The notes under the pieces: generated by a model
Told to the model about the DNA's origin: nothing
Seen by the model: the letters and a program-made list of their open reading frames with translations, nothing else
Database searches by the model: none
Made by a program: the position numbers and the translations under genes
Assembly: GCF_011602485.2 (NCBI RefSeq)
Contig: NZ_CP050022.2
Location: forward strand, 7,522,001 to 7,586,000
Origin: Bradyrhizobium sp. 1(2017)
GTDB taxonomy: Bacteria; Pseudomonadota; Alphaproteobacteria; Rhizobiales; Xanthobacteraceae
DNA length: 64,000 nucleotides
Reading direction: 5' to 3'
In this document: piece after piece, positions 43,586 through 52,800 of the stretch
Layout: each line of letters begins with the position of its first letter
How positions within the stretch are numbered: the first letter of the stretch is position 1

Positions 43586-43599
43586 GTTGCTTAGGCAAC
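43586..43599. promoter_or_regulatory. Isolated palindrome GTTGC-N4-GCAAC
   Basis: A perfect 14-base palindrome with five-base arms lies between the convergent MarR and feruloyl-CoA synthase genes, in an AT-rich patch. It has the size of a MarR operator, but no gene start is next to it, so its role is unclear. Confidence 0.3.
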
Positions 43600-43666
43600 A
43601 AAAGAATCGGCAGGATATTGCGGCAGGGTTGCTGGCCTAATGGAGGACGGCGGCGCGCTTCAGCCA

Positions 43667-45517
43667 CTACAGCCCAATCCACTCACCGGGTGCCTCATCA
43701 TTCAACCGCGCCACGGCGTCGGCACGCCTGGTCAGCACGGCGCGCTGGTTGATGTAGCCCTTATCGGTGATCTCGCCACCGTCGACCGAGGCCGGCTCGG
43801 CGAGCAACAGCGCGCGCGTGGCATGGCCGGAGGAGTTGCCGCTCTGCTGCCTGAGTCTCACCAGACCTTGCGCGATCGCCGACCTGACCTTGTCATGCGC
43901 CAGCACGTCGCTCACAGCCGTCGTCTCAGGGAGCCCGGCATGGGCGCGGCATGCCGCGATGTTCGGAAACACGAGGAAGCGGACCTCATCGCCGCCATGA
44001 CCGGCGACGACGATGTCCTGTGCGAGCGGCGCCAGCGCGGCAATGCCGGCGACGCGCAGCGTGCCGACACTGACCCAGGTGCCGGAATTGAGCTTGAAGT
44101 CCTCCGCGACGCGGCCATCGAAGAACAGGCCGCGCTCGGGCCTGTCCAGATCGGCAAGCTTCACGGCATCGCCGATGAGGTAAAAGCCCTCCCCGTCGAA
44201 GGCCTGCCTGGTCAGCTCGGGCGCCTTCCAATAGCCCGGGGTGACGTTGGGCCCGCGCACGCGCACCTCCAGCTTGTCGCCGGAGGGGACGAGCTTCAAT
44301 TCCGTGCCGGGAATCGGCACGCCGATATTGCCGGAGCGCTCGGCGAGAAAATGGCAGTCGGTTGCCAGCGGCGAAGTCTCGGTCGAGCCCCAGGCCGAGA
44401 CCATCGGCAACGCGCGGCCCACGGACTCGACGGAAAGCTGCTCCAACGCGTCCCAGAGATTCTGCGGGAGCGCGGCGCCGGCGTAGAAGGCGAATTTCAC
44501 CTCGCCGAAGAAGCGCCGGCGCAGATCCGCGTCGCCGCGCAGCGCCGCGATCAGCATGTCGAAGCCGCGCGGCACGTTGAAATAGACCGTCGGTATCACG
44601 CTTTTCAGATTGGCGAGCGAGGTCGCAAACAGGCCTGGAGCCGGCTTGCCGCCGTCGATATAGAGCGAGCCGCCGTTGCGCAGCACCAGATTGAAATTGT
44701 GGTTGGCGCCGAAGGTGTGGCTCCAGGGCAGCCAATCGAGGATCACGAGATCGCCGCGGCCGGGTTCGAGAAACGTCCAGGTCTGTGCCTTGGCCTGCTG
44801 GCTCGAGGTCAGCATGCGCTGGGTATTGATGACCGCCTTCGGCGTGCCGGTCGAACCCGAGGTGAACAGGAATTTTGCGATCGTGTCCGGCGTCACCGCG
44901 GCGAAGGCTTTTGCGACCTCACTCGTTTCAGGCGTTGCCGAGACATCACGGAAAGCAAGCGCATCGGCATCGCCGGCCCTGCCGCTGATAATCTGCGCTT
45001 TGTGCAGCGGCTTGATCGCGGCCAGCGCCGCGGCAAACGGCTTCGTCGCGGAAACATAGATCGCCCCCGGCTTAAGCAGCGATATCATATCCTTGAGCTT
45101 GTCGAAATCCTTCGACATCAGCGAATAGGCCGGCGAGATCGCAGCAGAGGGAACGCCGACATGCTGGGCGGCCAGCGCGAGCAGCGCGTGATCGATGCTG
45201 TTGTCGGAGAGGATGACGACGGGGCGTTCTACGCTGAGCTTCTGCGCCAGGATCCAGGACGCCGTCGCGCGAACCCGACGCAGGGCACCCGCGTAGGTCA
45301 TGATGCCCCAGGGCGCATCGGCGCCGTCGCGCTCGGCGAGGAAGATCGCATCCGGAGTTTGCCGCGCCCAATGCTCCAGCCAGTCGCCGGTGCAGCGTGC
45401 CCCCTCACGCAATGGCTCGGGCGAACGCAGCACGATGCTGCCGTCGGCGCGATGCTCCGCGATGGTCCTTGGCGTTGCGAACAGGCCTGCAACGTCACCG
45501 CGTGGCGCGGTTGTCAT
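43667..45517 (-). CDS. fcs: Feruloyl-CoA synthase
   Basis: The 616-residue ATP-dependent ligase activates hydroxycinnamic acids such as ferulate and p-coumarate to CoA thioesters. It has the adenylation motif FTSGSTGTPKAV and a later GSTET-type motif (AWGSTETSP) typical of the ANL superfamily; length and the whole pattern fit the Fcs family. GGAGGAAACC directly precedes ATG 45517. A MarR gene diverges, with a palindrome in between. The usual partners, the hydratase/aldolase and vanillin dehydrogenase, are not in this window. Confidence 0.92.
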   Translation of the reverse strand: MTTAPRGDVAGLFATPRTIAEHRADGSIVLRSPEPLREGARCTGDWLEHWARQTPDAIFLAERDGADAPWGIMTYAGALRRVRATASWILAQKLSVERPVVILSDNSIDHALLALAAQHVGVPSAAISPAYSLMSKDFDKLKDMISLLKPGAIYVSATKPFAAALAAIKPLHKAQIISGRAGDADALAFRDVSATPETSEVAKAFAAVTPDTIAKFLFTSGSTGTPKAVINTQRMLTSSQQAKAQTWTFLEPGRGDLVILDWLPWSHTFGANHNFNLVLRNGGSLYIDGGKPAPGLFATSLANLKSVIPTVYFNVPRGFDMLIAALRGDADLRRRFFGEVKFAFYAGAALPQNLWDALEQLSVESVGRALPMVSAWGSTETSPLATDCHFLAERSGNIGVPIPGTELKLVPSGDKLEVRVRGPNVTPGYWKAPELTRQAFDGEGFYLIGDAVKLADLDRPERGLFFDGRVAEDFKLNSGTWVSVGTLRVAGIAALAPLAQDIVVAGHGGDEVRFLVFPNIAACRAHAGLPETTAVSDVLAHDKVRSAIAQGLVRLRQQSGNSSGHATRALLLAEPASVDGGEITDKGYINQRAVLTRRADAVARLNDEAPGEWIGL

Positions 45518-45588
45518 GGTTTCCTCCTCGCCCGGAAGTCCGGATCGTCCGCAGCCTCGTTCGGGCTGCTTCGGCGATAATGTTGGGC

Positions 45589-45605
45589 ACGACAATTGTT
45601 GTCGT
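45589..45605. promoter_or_regulatory. MarR-type operator candidate between fcs and marR-like gene
   Basis: ACGACAA and TTGTCGT form a perfect inverted repeat around TTG (17 bases in all). It lies 72 bases before the fcs start and 61 before the regulator start. Size and location fit a MarR operator serving both promoters; the related ATTGTT/AACAAT motifs beside it may belong to it. Confidence 0.6.
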
Positions 45606-45665
45606 CAATAACAATCTTTCGTCAGGCCCGCCGAGGCGCTAAGGTCGCGCCGAGGGAGACACGAT

Positions 45666-46160
45666 GTGACCAGCAGCGCAGCCCAGACATCCCCGCGCAA
45701 ACGCGCCGGCAACGGCGCGGCACAGCGGAACGACGCCGATGAAATCGGCCTCGACGCGCTGGTCGGGCACGCCGGCTACGCGGTGCGGCGCTTCCAGATC
45801 TGGATCTTCCAGGATTTCATCAAAACCCTGGGCGAGGTCGATATCCGGCCGACGCAATATTCGGTGCTGACGGTGATCGGCGCCAATCCGGGCCTGTCGC
45901 AGATGGCGGTGGCCAAGCGCCTTGGCATCGAGCGTGCCCGGCTGGTGCATCTGCTCGACAGCCTCGAACAGCGCAAATATGTGAAGCGGATCAAGTCGAA
46001 GACCGACCGGCGTTCGCACGCGCTGCACCTCACCGCGCAGGGCGCGACGGCGCTGGCCAGGTTCAAGCGCCTCGCGGCCGAGCACGAGCGGCATGTCGAG
46101 GCGAAGATCGGCAGGGAGAACCGGCAGCACCTGCTCCGGATCCTCGCCGACTTCACCTGA
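45666..46160 (+). CDS. MarR-family regulator of feruloyl-CoA synthase
   Basis: The 164-residue protein has a MarR winged helix (about residues 62-125, LSQMAVAKRLGIERARLVHLL as recognition region). The start is GTG 45666 after GAGGGAG; an ATG two bases earlier is out of frame and runs straight into a stop. It diverges from fcs, as hydroxycinnamate regulators such as FerC or CouR do, and those respond to the CoA thioesters. The effector is inferred by analogy. Confidence 0.88.
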   Translation: MTSSAAQTSPRKRAGNGAAQRNDADEIGLDALVGHAGYAVRRFQIWIFQDFIKTLGEVDIRPTQYSVLTVIGANPGLSQMAVAKRLGIERARLVHLLDSLEQRKYVKRIKSKTDRRSHALHLTAQGATALARFKRLAAEHERHVEAKIGRENRQHLLRILADFT

Positions 46161-46229
46161 CGCAAACTGCACATAATTCAGGCAGATGCTGCAGCTGAGC
46201 GCTTGCGCCAGGCTTTCGCGGCTTCGTCA

Positions 46230-46285
46230 AGATATTGAAATATAGTCAATATCTGGCACGTCCGGCCAACGCCACAAGTGTACAC
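46230..46285 (+). promoter_or_regulatory. Two palindromes upstream of atzF
   Basis: AGATATTGA and TCAATATCT (46230-46254) form a perfect nine-base inverted repeat around seven bases. Further on, GTGTACAC (46278-46285) sits in an AAGTGTACACAA context, similar to FCD-type GntR operators that contain GT-N(0-1)-AC cores. The GntR gene two kilobases on is the natural candidate regulator. Binding is inferred. Confidence 0.55.
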
Positions 46286-46339
46286 AATGGCACATCGCTT
46301 GCTTCACCGGGGAAGGAATGATGCCGGAGTTTTGTCGCC

Positions 46340-48145
46340 ATGGGGGCTGAGCAGCCTGAAACGATCGCCGCGATTGTGGCCGCGCATCGCGCGGGCACGC
46401 TGACGCCGGCGCAGACGGTCGCACGCACCTACCAGCGCATCCGCGACCGCAACGATCCCGCCATCTTCATCAGCCTGCGCGACGAGAGTGACGCGGTCGC
46501 GGAGGCCGAGAGACTTGCCGCGAAGGATGCCGCAACCCTGCCGCTCTACGGCGTGCCCGTTGCGGTAAAGGACAATATCGACGCGCTGGGCTTCCCGACC
46601 ACCGCGGCGTGCCCGGCCTTCTCCTACACGCCGGCGCATGATTCCGCCGCCGTGGCGCGCCTGCGCGCCGCAGGCGCCATCATCATCGGCAAGACCAATC
46701 TCGACCAGTTCGCGACCGGCCTTGTCGGCGTGCGCTCACCTTACGGCATTCCCAGGAATTCGGTCCGCGACGATCTCATTCCCGGCGGCTCGAGCTCCGG
46801 CTCGGCGGTCGCCGTCGGTGCAGGCCTGGTGCCGCTCTCGCTCGGCACCGACACCGCCGGCAGCGGCCGCGTGCCGGCGATGCTCAACAACATCGTCGGG
46901 CTGAAGCCGAGCCTCGGCATGATCTCCAACACGGGCCTCGTGCCGGCCTGCCGCACGCTCGACTGCATCTCGGTGTTTGCCTTGACCGTCGACGACGCGG
47001 CGCTGGCACTGTCCGTGGTGGCCGGACCCGACCAGGCCGATCCGTTCTCGCGCGACCGGCCGCTGCAGCCGATCACACCGTTCCCCCAGAACCTGCGCCT
47101 CGGCGTGCCGCGCAACGGACAACTGATCTTCTTCGGCGACAAGACGGCGGAAGCAGCCTATGCTGATGCGCTGAGGCGCTGCACCGCGCTCGGCGCCGAT
47201 CTGATCGAGTTCGACCTTGAGCCGTTGTACGAGACGGCGCGGCTGCTCTATGAGGGGCCGTGGGTCGCGGAGCGTTATCTGGTGATCAAGGACCTGCTCG
47301 CGTCCGCACCCGATGCGATCCATCCGGTGACGCGCGAGATCACCGCCGCCGGCGTGCGGCTGACCGCTGCGGACACTTTCTCGGCGCTCTATCGTCTGCA
47401 GGGCTTGCGCAAGATCGCCGAGCGGACTTTTGCTGATATCGACGCGCTGGTGCTGCCGACGGCGCCGACGGCCTATACGACCGCGCAGGTGCTGGCCAAT
47501 CCGATCGAGCTCAACAGCCGGCTCGGCACCTACACGAACTTCGTCAATCTGCTCGATCTCTGTGGACTTGCCGTGCCGGCGTCGATACGCGCGGACGGCA
47601 TTCCGTTCGGAATCACGCTGCTCGCCCCCGCAGGACGCGACTCGCTGCTTGCAAGCATCGGCCGCGTATTCCATGCCGATACGAAGCTGAGCCTCGGCGC
47701 CAAGGGCGTGACGCACCCACCGCTCGCGCCGCTTGCCGCGAACAGCGGCGAGGAGATTCCGATCGCTGTGGTCGGCGCCCATCTCTCCGGCATGGTGCTG
47801 AACGGCGAATTGACGGCGCTGAACGCGCGTCTGGTCGAGGCAACCAAGACAACGCCCGACTATAAGCTCTATGCACTCAACACCACGCCGCCGAAGCCGG
47901 GCATGCTGCGCGTCGGTGCCGGCAAGGGCGCGGCGATCGAGCTGGAGATCTGGGCGCTGTCGCCGTCCGCCTTCGGCAAGTTCGTCAACGCGATCCCCGC
48001 CCCGATGGCGATCGGCACGGTGCGGCTTGCGGATGGCCGGAGCGTGAAGGGCTTTCTCGTCGAGCCGGAGGTGCTGGGCGACGCGCGCGATATCACGGCG
48101 TATGGCGGCTGGCGGAAGTATGTGGCGGAAGCTGCGAAGGGATAA
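46340..48145 (+). CDS. atzF: Allophanate hydrolase
   Basis: Allophanate hydrolase splits allophanate into carbon dioxide and ammonia. The 601-residue protein has the amidase-signature domain (about 1-440) with catalytic Lys77, cis-Ser151 in GGSSSGS and nucleophile Ser175 in DTAGSGRVPA, and the AtzF-type C-terminal domain (about 455-600). The catalytic spacing equals that recalled for AtzF (Lys91, Ser165, Ser189). Start ATG 46340 has a modest GGAG; a short out-of-frame ORF (46318-46350) overlaps the start. It sits opposite to the AtzHEG genes that would supply allophanate. Confidence 0.92.
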   Translation: MGAEQPETIAAIVAAHRAGTLTPAQTVARTYQRIRDRNDPAIFISLRDESDAVAEAERLAAKDAATLPLYGVPVAVKDNIDALGFPTTAACPAFSYTPAHDSAAVARLRAAGAIIIGKTNLDQFATGLVGVRSPYGIPRNSVRDDLIPGGSSSGSAVAVGAGLVPLSLGTDTAGSGRVPAMLNNIVGLKPSLGMISNTGLVPACRTLDCISVFALTVDDAALALSVVAGPDQADPFSRDRPLQPITPFPQNLRLGVPRNGQLIFFGDKTAEAAYADALRRCTALGADLIEFDLEPLYETARLLYEGPWVAERYLVIKDLLASAPDAIHPVTREITAAGVRLTAADTFSALYRLQGLRKIAERTFADIDALVLPTAPTAYTTAQVLANPIELNSRLGTYTNFVNLLDLCGLAVPASIRADGIPFGITLLAPAGRDSLLASIGRVFHADTKLSLGAKGVTHPPLAPLAANSGEEIPIAVVGAHLSGMVLNGELTALNARLVEATKTTPDYKLYALNTTPPKPGMLRVGAGKGAAIELEIWALSPSAFGKFVNAIPAPMAIGTVRLADGRSVKGFLVEPEVLGDARDITAYGGWRKYVAEAAKG

Positions 48146-48154
48146 CGGGTCTCG

Positions 48155-48281
48155 TGTCCCGGGCGCAGCGCATCACGCAGTGGTGCGCTGCTGAACCGGG
48201 ACCCATGAGGCGACTTGCAAGACAGATAGATGGGTCCCGGATCTGCGGAGCAGCGCTGCGCACTGCACCGCGTCCGGGACA
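48155..48281. repeat. Palindromic intergenic repeat family B, copy 2
   Basis: A 127-bp relative of the element at 5889-6006, with ends TGTCCCGG and CCGGGACA and an inner GGGACCCAT / ATGGGTCCC pair. It separates the convergent atzF and GntR genes and may end both transcripts. Confidence 0.8.
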
Positions 48282-48292
48282 CGGGCACCGCC

Positions 48293-49015
48293 CTACACCG
48301 ACACCGCGTAAATCTCATACTCCCCGCGCACCAGCTCGATATGCGCGCGCATGGCGGCTGCCGCGCCCTGCTTCTCGCCGCGCATGATGGCGACGACGAC
48401 GCGGTCGTGCTCGGCTTGCGATTTCGCCAACCGGCCGAGATTGCGGAACTGGGCGCGGCGGAACGGCTGCACGCGGACGCGCGTCGCCAGCGTGATCTCG
48501 GCGATGTAGCCGTTCTGCGACCCCGCATAGATCGCGTTGTGGAAGCGCTCGTTGACCTCGTGGAAACGTTCGGGATTGCCGGCATGGCTCAGCACCCGCA
48601 GCTCTTCGTGAATGGCCTCCAAGCCATGGCGCTCCGCGGCGGACATGCGTTCGGCGGCAAGCCCGGCACACAATGCCTCGAGCTCGGCCATTGCCTCGAA
48701 CATGCTGGTCAGCCGCTCGATCGAGGGCCGCGCCACCACCGCACCGCGATGGGCGCGCGCTTCGACCAGGCCGCTCGCCACCAGCTGGCGCAACGCCTCG
48801 CGCACCGGCGTGCGGGAGACGCTGAAGCGCCGCGCGATGTCGGTCTCGTCCAGCGGCGCGCCGGGCGCCAGGGTTCCCTGCACGATCTCGTCGGCGAGCT
48901 GAAGCCGCAGCTCCTCGGCGCGCGTGACCTTGTGCAGGCTGGGTTGCGCCCGGTCGACGCGCGGCACCACCGGCTCGGCCGGCAATGTTCCCTGCGGAAG
49001 ATCGTCAAGCGTCAT
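48293..49015 (-). CDS. GntR-family (FCD) transcriptional regulator
   Basis: The 240-residue protein has a winged helix (about residues 30-100, with DIARRFSVSRTPVREALRQL) and an FCD effector domain (about 108-235) with the His and Asp/Glu pattern for metal and acid binding. It follows atzG, atzE and atzH in the same direction, with its ATG (49015) just beyond the atzH stop. It likely controls this nitrogen module, including the facing atzF gene whose upstream region has palindromes. ATG 49015 was chosen as upstream residues overlap atzH. Confidence 0.9.
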   Translation of the reverse strand: MTLDDLPQGTLPAEPVVPRVDRAQPSLHKVTRAEELRLQLADEIVQGTLAPGAPLDETDIARRFSVSRTPVREALRQLVASGLVEARAHRGAVVARPSIERLTSMFEAMAELEALCAGLAAERMSAAERHGLEAIHEELRVLSHAGNPERFHEVNERFHNAIYAGSQNGYIAEITLATRVRVQPFRRAQFRNLGRLAKSQAEHDRVVVAIMRGEKQGAAAAMRAHIELVRGEYEIYAVSV

Positions 49016-49019
49016 ACGG

Positions 49020-49412
49020 TCAGGTCTCGTTCGACTCGTCGATGATGCTGACATGGGCGGCGACGACGCGCCAGCCCTCAGGGAAGCGTATCCAGGTCTG
49101 CATCTGCCGGCCGACCTTGCCGGGCGCCGTGTCGCGATAGAACAGGGTGGAAGCCACGGCCGTGTCGCGGCCGTAGCTGCTGATGACCGTCTTGGCGGTG
49201 CGCCGGTTCAGGCCGACGGGCGAGCGCGCGGCGCGGAAACCGGAGATCGCCTCGTAGCCATAGAGGTTCTCGCCGATGCCGTAGCGTATGGTGCGGGGAT
49301 CGTTGCGGAACAGCTCACCCAGCACGGCGACGTCGTTGCTGATGAGGGCCTGCTCATAGCGATCGAACGCGGCTTTGACTTCCGCGATGACGTCGGGGAG
49401 ATCGATCTCCAT
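49020..49412 (-). CDS. atzH: AtzH/HpxZ-family protein (DUF3225)
   Basis: The 130-residue protein has a SnoaL/NTF2-like fold with the DUF3225 pattern ([33 protein letters not shown]). The homologue AtzH of Pseudomonas sp. ADP was described as a 1,3-dicarboxyurea amidohydrolase that prevents a dead end in cyanuric acid breakdown; HpxZ is the Klebsiella relative from purine use. ATG 49412 lies one base from the atzE stop. The choice between the AtzH and HpxZ roles is not settled by sequence. Confidence 0.85.
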   Translation of the reverse strand: MEIDLPDVIAEVKAAFDRYEQALISNDVAVLGELFRNDPRTIRYGIGENLYGYEAISGFRAARSPVGLNRRTAKTVISSYGRDTAVASTLFYRDTAPGKVGRQMQTWIRFPEGWRVVAAHVSIIDESNET

Positions 49413-49413
49413 C

Positions 49414-50808
49414 TCACAATCCTCTTGGGCTGGGCGCGGAAGCGACACCCATCTGTTCCAATGCGTAGGCGACCCGCAACGCGATGTCCTCGCGCCAGGG
49501 CGCAGCGATGATCTGCACGCCGATCGGCAGCGGCGCGAGCGGCACCGGCACCGCCACCACCGGCAGGCCGACGAACGAGATCGGCTGGGTGTGGATGCCG
49601 ATATTGGCGCGCACCGGCATCTCGACGCCGTCGAGGTTGAAGTTCACCTGTCCCAGCTTCGGTGCCGTGCAAGGCGTTGCGGGTGCAAGCAGCACGTCGA
49701 CCGATCTGAAGATCTCGGCGAGCTGGGCGCGATACCAGCGCCGGAATTTATGCGCGCGGTCGACCAGCGGCGCCGGCACCATCGCGCCGGCGATCAGCCG
49801 GTCGCGCACCGCCGGATCGAAATCGTTCGGGCGCTTGCGCAGGCGATCGAGATGCAGCGAGGCGCCCTCGGTGGTGGTGATGACGTAAGCGGCGGCGCGG
49901 GCGCGCGAGGCCTCGGGCACGTTGACGACCTTCGTCGGGCCCAGCGCCTTGGCGACGCGGCTGACGGCTTCGACGGCCTCTGGAAACACGTTGTTCTGGA
50001 AGTGGCCGCCGGCAATGGCGATGCGCAGATCCGAAACCGGATTGGCAAGCAGCGGCAGCGTTGGTTCGAGCCCACGCGTTGTGCAGGCGCTATCGTCGGC
50101 GTCCGGCCCCTGCATCGCATCATAGGCGAGCGCGAGATCGGTGACGGAACGCGCCAGCGGACCGAGATGATCGAGGCTCGCCACGAATGGGAACGTGCGC
50201 GCGCGCGACAGCCGGCCATAGGTCGGCTTGAGGCCAAAGATGCCGCAGAAGGACGACGGCACGCGGATCGAGCCATTGGTGTCCGATCCCAGCGCGATCG
50301 GCACCAGCGCGCCGCCGACGGCGCTGCCGGACCCACCGGAGGAGCCGCCGGTCATCCGCGTGGTGTCGTGCGGATTGCGCGAGGGACCGTCATGAATGTT
50401 CTCGCCGGTGAAGTCGTAGGCGTATTCGCCCATGTTGAGCGCGCCGACCAGCACGGCGCCGGCGGCCTCCAAGCGCTCGATCAGCGTGGCGTCACGTTTG
50501 GCGGGTGCGAGGTCGCGGTTGATCTTCGAGCCCGCGCGCGTCGTGACGTGAGCCACGTCGAACAGGTTCTTCACCGCGAAGGGCACGCCGGCGAGCGGGC
50601 CGGCCTGCTTTCCCGCCGCGATGTCGGCGTCGATCGCGCGCGCCCTCGCGCGGGCGCGATCGGCAGTGACGTCGGTGAAGGAATTGAGGACGCCATCATG
50701 TTGCTTGATGCGCGCGAGCGCAGCTTCGGTGGCATCGAGTGCCGACAATTGACCGCCTGCGACCGCTTTCGCGATCTCGGCAGCCGTCATCTCTGGCTTG
50801 GTGGTCAT
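49414..50808 (-). CDS. atzE: AtzE/HpxY-type amidase (1-carboxybiuret hydrolase catalytic subunit)
   Basis: The 464-residue amidase-signature enzyme has catalytic Lys in FAVKNLFD, a [14 protein letters not shown] loop with cis-Ser, and nucleophile Ser in [13 protein letters not shown]. AtzE needs the small subunit AtzG, whose gene lies just upstream (seven-base gap). AtzEG turns 1-carboxybiuret into 1,3-dicarboxyurea, which AtzH and AtzF take on to CO2 and ammonia. A related complex, HpxXY, acts in oxalurate use. The AtzF gene nearby favours the biuret-type route. The ring-opening AtzD is not in the window. Confidence 0.9.
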   Translation of the reverse strand: MTTKPEMTAAEIAKAVAGGQLSALDATEAALARIKQHDGVLNSFTDVTADRARARARAIDADIAAGKQAGPLAGVPFAVKNLFDVAHVTTRAGSKINRDLAPAKRDATLIERLEAAGAVLVGALNMGEYAYDFTGENIHDGPSRNPHDTTRMTGGSSGGSGSAVGGALVPIALGSDTNGSIRVPSSFCGIFGLKPTYGRLSRARTFPFVASLDHLGPLARSVTDLALAYDAMQGPDADDSACTTRGLEPTLPLLANPVSDLRIAIAGGHFQNNVFPEAVEAVSRVAKALGPTKVVNVPEASRARAAAYVITTTEGASLHLDRLRKRPNDFDPAVRDRLIAGAMVPAPLVDRAHKFRRWYRAQLAEIFRSVDVLLAPATPCTAPKLGQVNFNLDGVEMPVRANIGIHTQPISFVGLPVVAVPVPLAPLPIGVQIIAAPWREDIALRVAYALEQMGVASAPSPRGL

Positions 50809-50815
50809 GGCAGCA

Positions 50816-50995
50816 TCAGGCCGTGAAGATCGGCGCCGGCTCGGTCTCGTCCGGCAGCGCGAATTCGTCGACGAGGCGGGCGAGCCGCAGCGAGACGTCC
50901 AGATTGGCGCGCACCGCGGGTCGCCAGGCCTCCTCGACCGGCAGCGCCAGCGCTTTCGATACGGCGTCGATATAGTCGTCCAGGGGTTCGGCCAT
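50816..50995 (-). CDS. atzG: AtzG-like small subunit (DUF4089)
   Basis: The 59-residue helical protein fits AtzG/HpxX, the small subunit that is needed to fold and stabilise AtzE. A DDYIDAVSKALALPVEEAWRP helix region and a tail ending APIFTA follow the DUF4089 pattern. The ATG at 50995 is preferred; a GTG just before would add one residue. It heads the run atzG-atzE-atzH-gntR. Confidence 0.85.
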   Translation of the reverse strand: MAEPLDDYIDAVSKALALPVEEAWRPAVRANLDVSLRLARLVDEFALPDETEPAPIFTA

Positions 50996-51024
50996 CACGC
51001 TCTCGAGCTGATCTCAGTGCACTC

Positions 51025-52800
51025 TCAGTGGATCTGCAACGGCGGATGCGGGATCGCCGTCAGCAGTTCCTTGGTATAGTCGTCCTTGGGATCGCTGAGC
51101 ACCTGCTCGGAAGAGCCCTCCTCGACGATCCGTCCCGTCCGCATCACAATGACACGATCGCACAACAAGCGCACCACATTCAAATCATGCGAGACGAACA
51201 GATAGCTCATACCTAGCCGCTGCTTCAGGTCCTGGAGCAGATTGAGCACCACCGCCTGCACCGAGACGTCCAGCGCCGCGGTCGGCTCGTCCAGGATGAT
51301 GAGCTTTGGATGCAGCGCGATGGCGCGGGCTATGCCGACACGGGCCTTCTGGCCACCTGAAAGCTGATGCGGGAAGCGATCGAGCAGATCGTGCGGCAGG
51401 CCGACCATGGTGGCAAGTTCCTCGCAGCGGGCACGCAGCGCGTCGCGCTCCCTGATGTCGCCGAGCTGCAAAATCGGATCGGCGATGGCGCGCGCGGCGG
51501 TGAAGCGCGGGTTGAGGCTGTCGGTCGGGTCCTGGAACACCATCTGGATGCGGCTGCGCTGCGGCAGCCGGGCGAAGGCTGATGGGGCGATGCCGGAGAT
51601 GTCCTCGCCGTCGAACTGGATCAGGCCGGAGGTCTGGTCGAGCAGCCGCATCACCATCATCGACGTCGTCGACTTGCCGCAGCCGGACTCGCCGACGAGG
51701 CCGACGCTCTCGCCAACGCTGATCGAGAAGCTGATGCCGTCGACGGCGCGGAACACGTCCGGCTCCACGGGCGGCCTGCGGCCGAACAGTTTTCCCAGCA
51801 CGGCGGTGGCGCCCTGGCGGGGATATTCTTTCACGAGCTTGTCGACGAGGAGGAGCGGCTTTGATGTCTCGTCACCCCCGGAGTTGACCCGGGGGTCGCT
51901 CGACTGAGAGGAGTCTTGCGAAGCGCGATGGATGGCCGGGTCAGGCTCGGTCATGACAGATGAGGATTGCGGCTGCTCCTCCGGCAGCAGATCCCGCAGA
52001 CTCACGCCGAGCCGCGGCGTCGCGCGCATCAGCTTCTTTGTGTACGGGTGCTGCGGGTTCGCGAAGATGTCGGCGGCCTTCGCGGTCTCGACCACGCGGC
52101 CCTTTTCCATCACGACGACGCGGTCGCAATAGGCGGCGGCAAGGCCGAGGTCGTGGGTGATCAGGATGGTCGACATCGCCTTGCGCTTGGTCAGCTCGAC
52201 GATGAGATCCATCACCGCCTTCTGGGTGGTGACGTCGAGACCGGTGGTCGGCTCGTCCGCGATCAGCAACTGCGGATTGCAGGCGAGCGCGAGCGCGATG
52301 ACGACGCGCTGGCACATGCCGCCCGACAGCTCGAACGGATAGGCGTGGTAGCGCTCGCGCGGGCGGGCGATCTTGACCTGCTCCAGCGCCTCGATCGCCT
52401 TCTCGCCGTGATCGGCCACCTGGGCCTGCTGCACATGGGTGCGCAGCACGTCCTCGATCTGGTCGCCGACTTTCCGGATCGGATTGAGGGCGGCGCGCGG
52501 GTTCTGGAAGATCATCGAGACCTCGCGGCCGCGCAGGTCGCGCATCTGGTCTTCGGTCGCGGCCTTGACGTCGATGCCGGAGAACATCACCGAGCCCTCG
52601 GCGATCCGCCCCGCGCGGTCGAGGATGCGCATCACCGCATAGGAGGTCACCGACTTGCCGGACCCGGACTCGCCGACGATGGCCAGCGTCTCGCCCTTGG
52701 CGACGGAGATGTTGACGTGCTGCACCGCCTTGACGATGCCACGGCGGGTGGTGAATTCGACCGTGAGGTCCTGGACGTCGAGCAGGGGCTGGGCGGTCAT
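51025..52800 (-). CDS. Fused dipeptide/oligopeptide ABC transporter ATPase (DppD-DppF type)
   Basis: The 591-residue protein joins two full ATPase domains. The first (about 1-275) has GESGSGKS and the signature LSGGM; the second (about 325-590) has GESGCGKS and LSGGQKAR. The linker is encoded by a family C palindromic repeat (51871-51957) that happens to be in frame. GGGAGG precedes ATG 52800. It follows the permease genes of a peptide/opine/nickel-type importer and precedes atzG, so the substrate may be a nitrogen compound processed by the AtzEFGH enzymes. Confidence 0.92.
   Translation of the reverse strand: MTAQPLLDVQDLTVEFTTRRGIVKAVQHVNISVAKGETLAIVGESGSGKSVTSYAVMRILDRAGRIAEGSVMFSGIDVKAATEDQMRDLRGREVSMIFQNPRAALNPIRKVGDQIEDVLRTHVQQAQVADHGEKAIEALEQVKIARPRERYHAYPFELSGGMCQRVVIALALACNPQLLIADEPTTGLDVTTQKAVMDLIVELTKRKAMSTILITHDLGLAAAYCDRVVVMEKGRVVETAKAADIFANPQHPYTKKLMRATPRLGVSLRDLLPEEQPQSSSVMTEPDPAIHRASQDSSQSSDPRVNSGGDETSKPLLLVDKLVKEYPRQGATAVLGKLFGRRPPVEPDVFRAVDGISFSISVGESVGLVGESGCGKSTTSMMVMRLLDQTSGLIQFDGEDISGIAPSAFARLPQRSRIQMVFQDPTDSLNPRFTAARAIADPILQLGDIRERDALRARCEELATMVGLPHDLLDRFPHQLSGGQKARVGIARAIALHPKLIILDEPTAALDVSVQAVVLNLLQDLKQRLGMSYLFVSHDLNVVRLLCDRVIVMRTGRIVEEGSSEQVLSDPKDDYTKELLTAIPHPPLQIH
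51871..51957. repeat. Palindromic repeat family C, copy 3, inside a coding region
   Basis: An 87-base stretch whose ends (GTCACCCCCGG and GGTCATGAC) and inner GGATGGCCGGG block match the family C elements at 9207-9292 and 58018-58102. At 87 bases it is a whole number of codons and is read through as a Ser/Asp-rich linker between the two ATPase domains. Confidence 0.7.
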
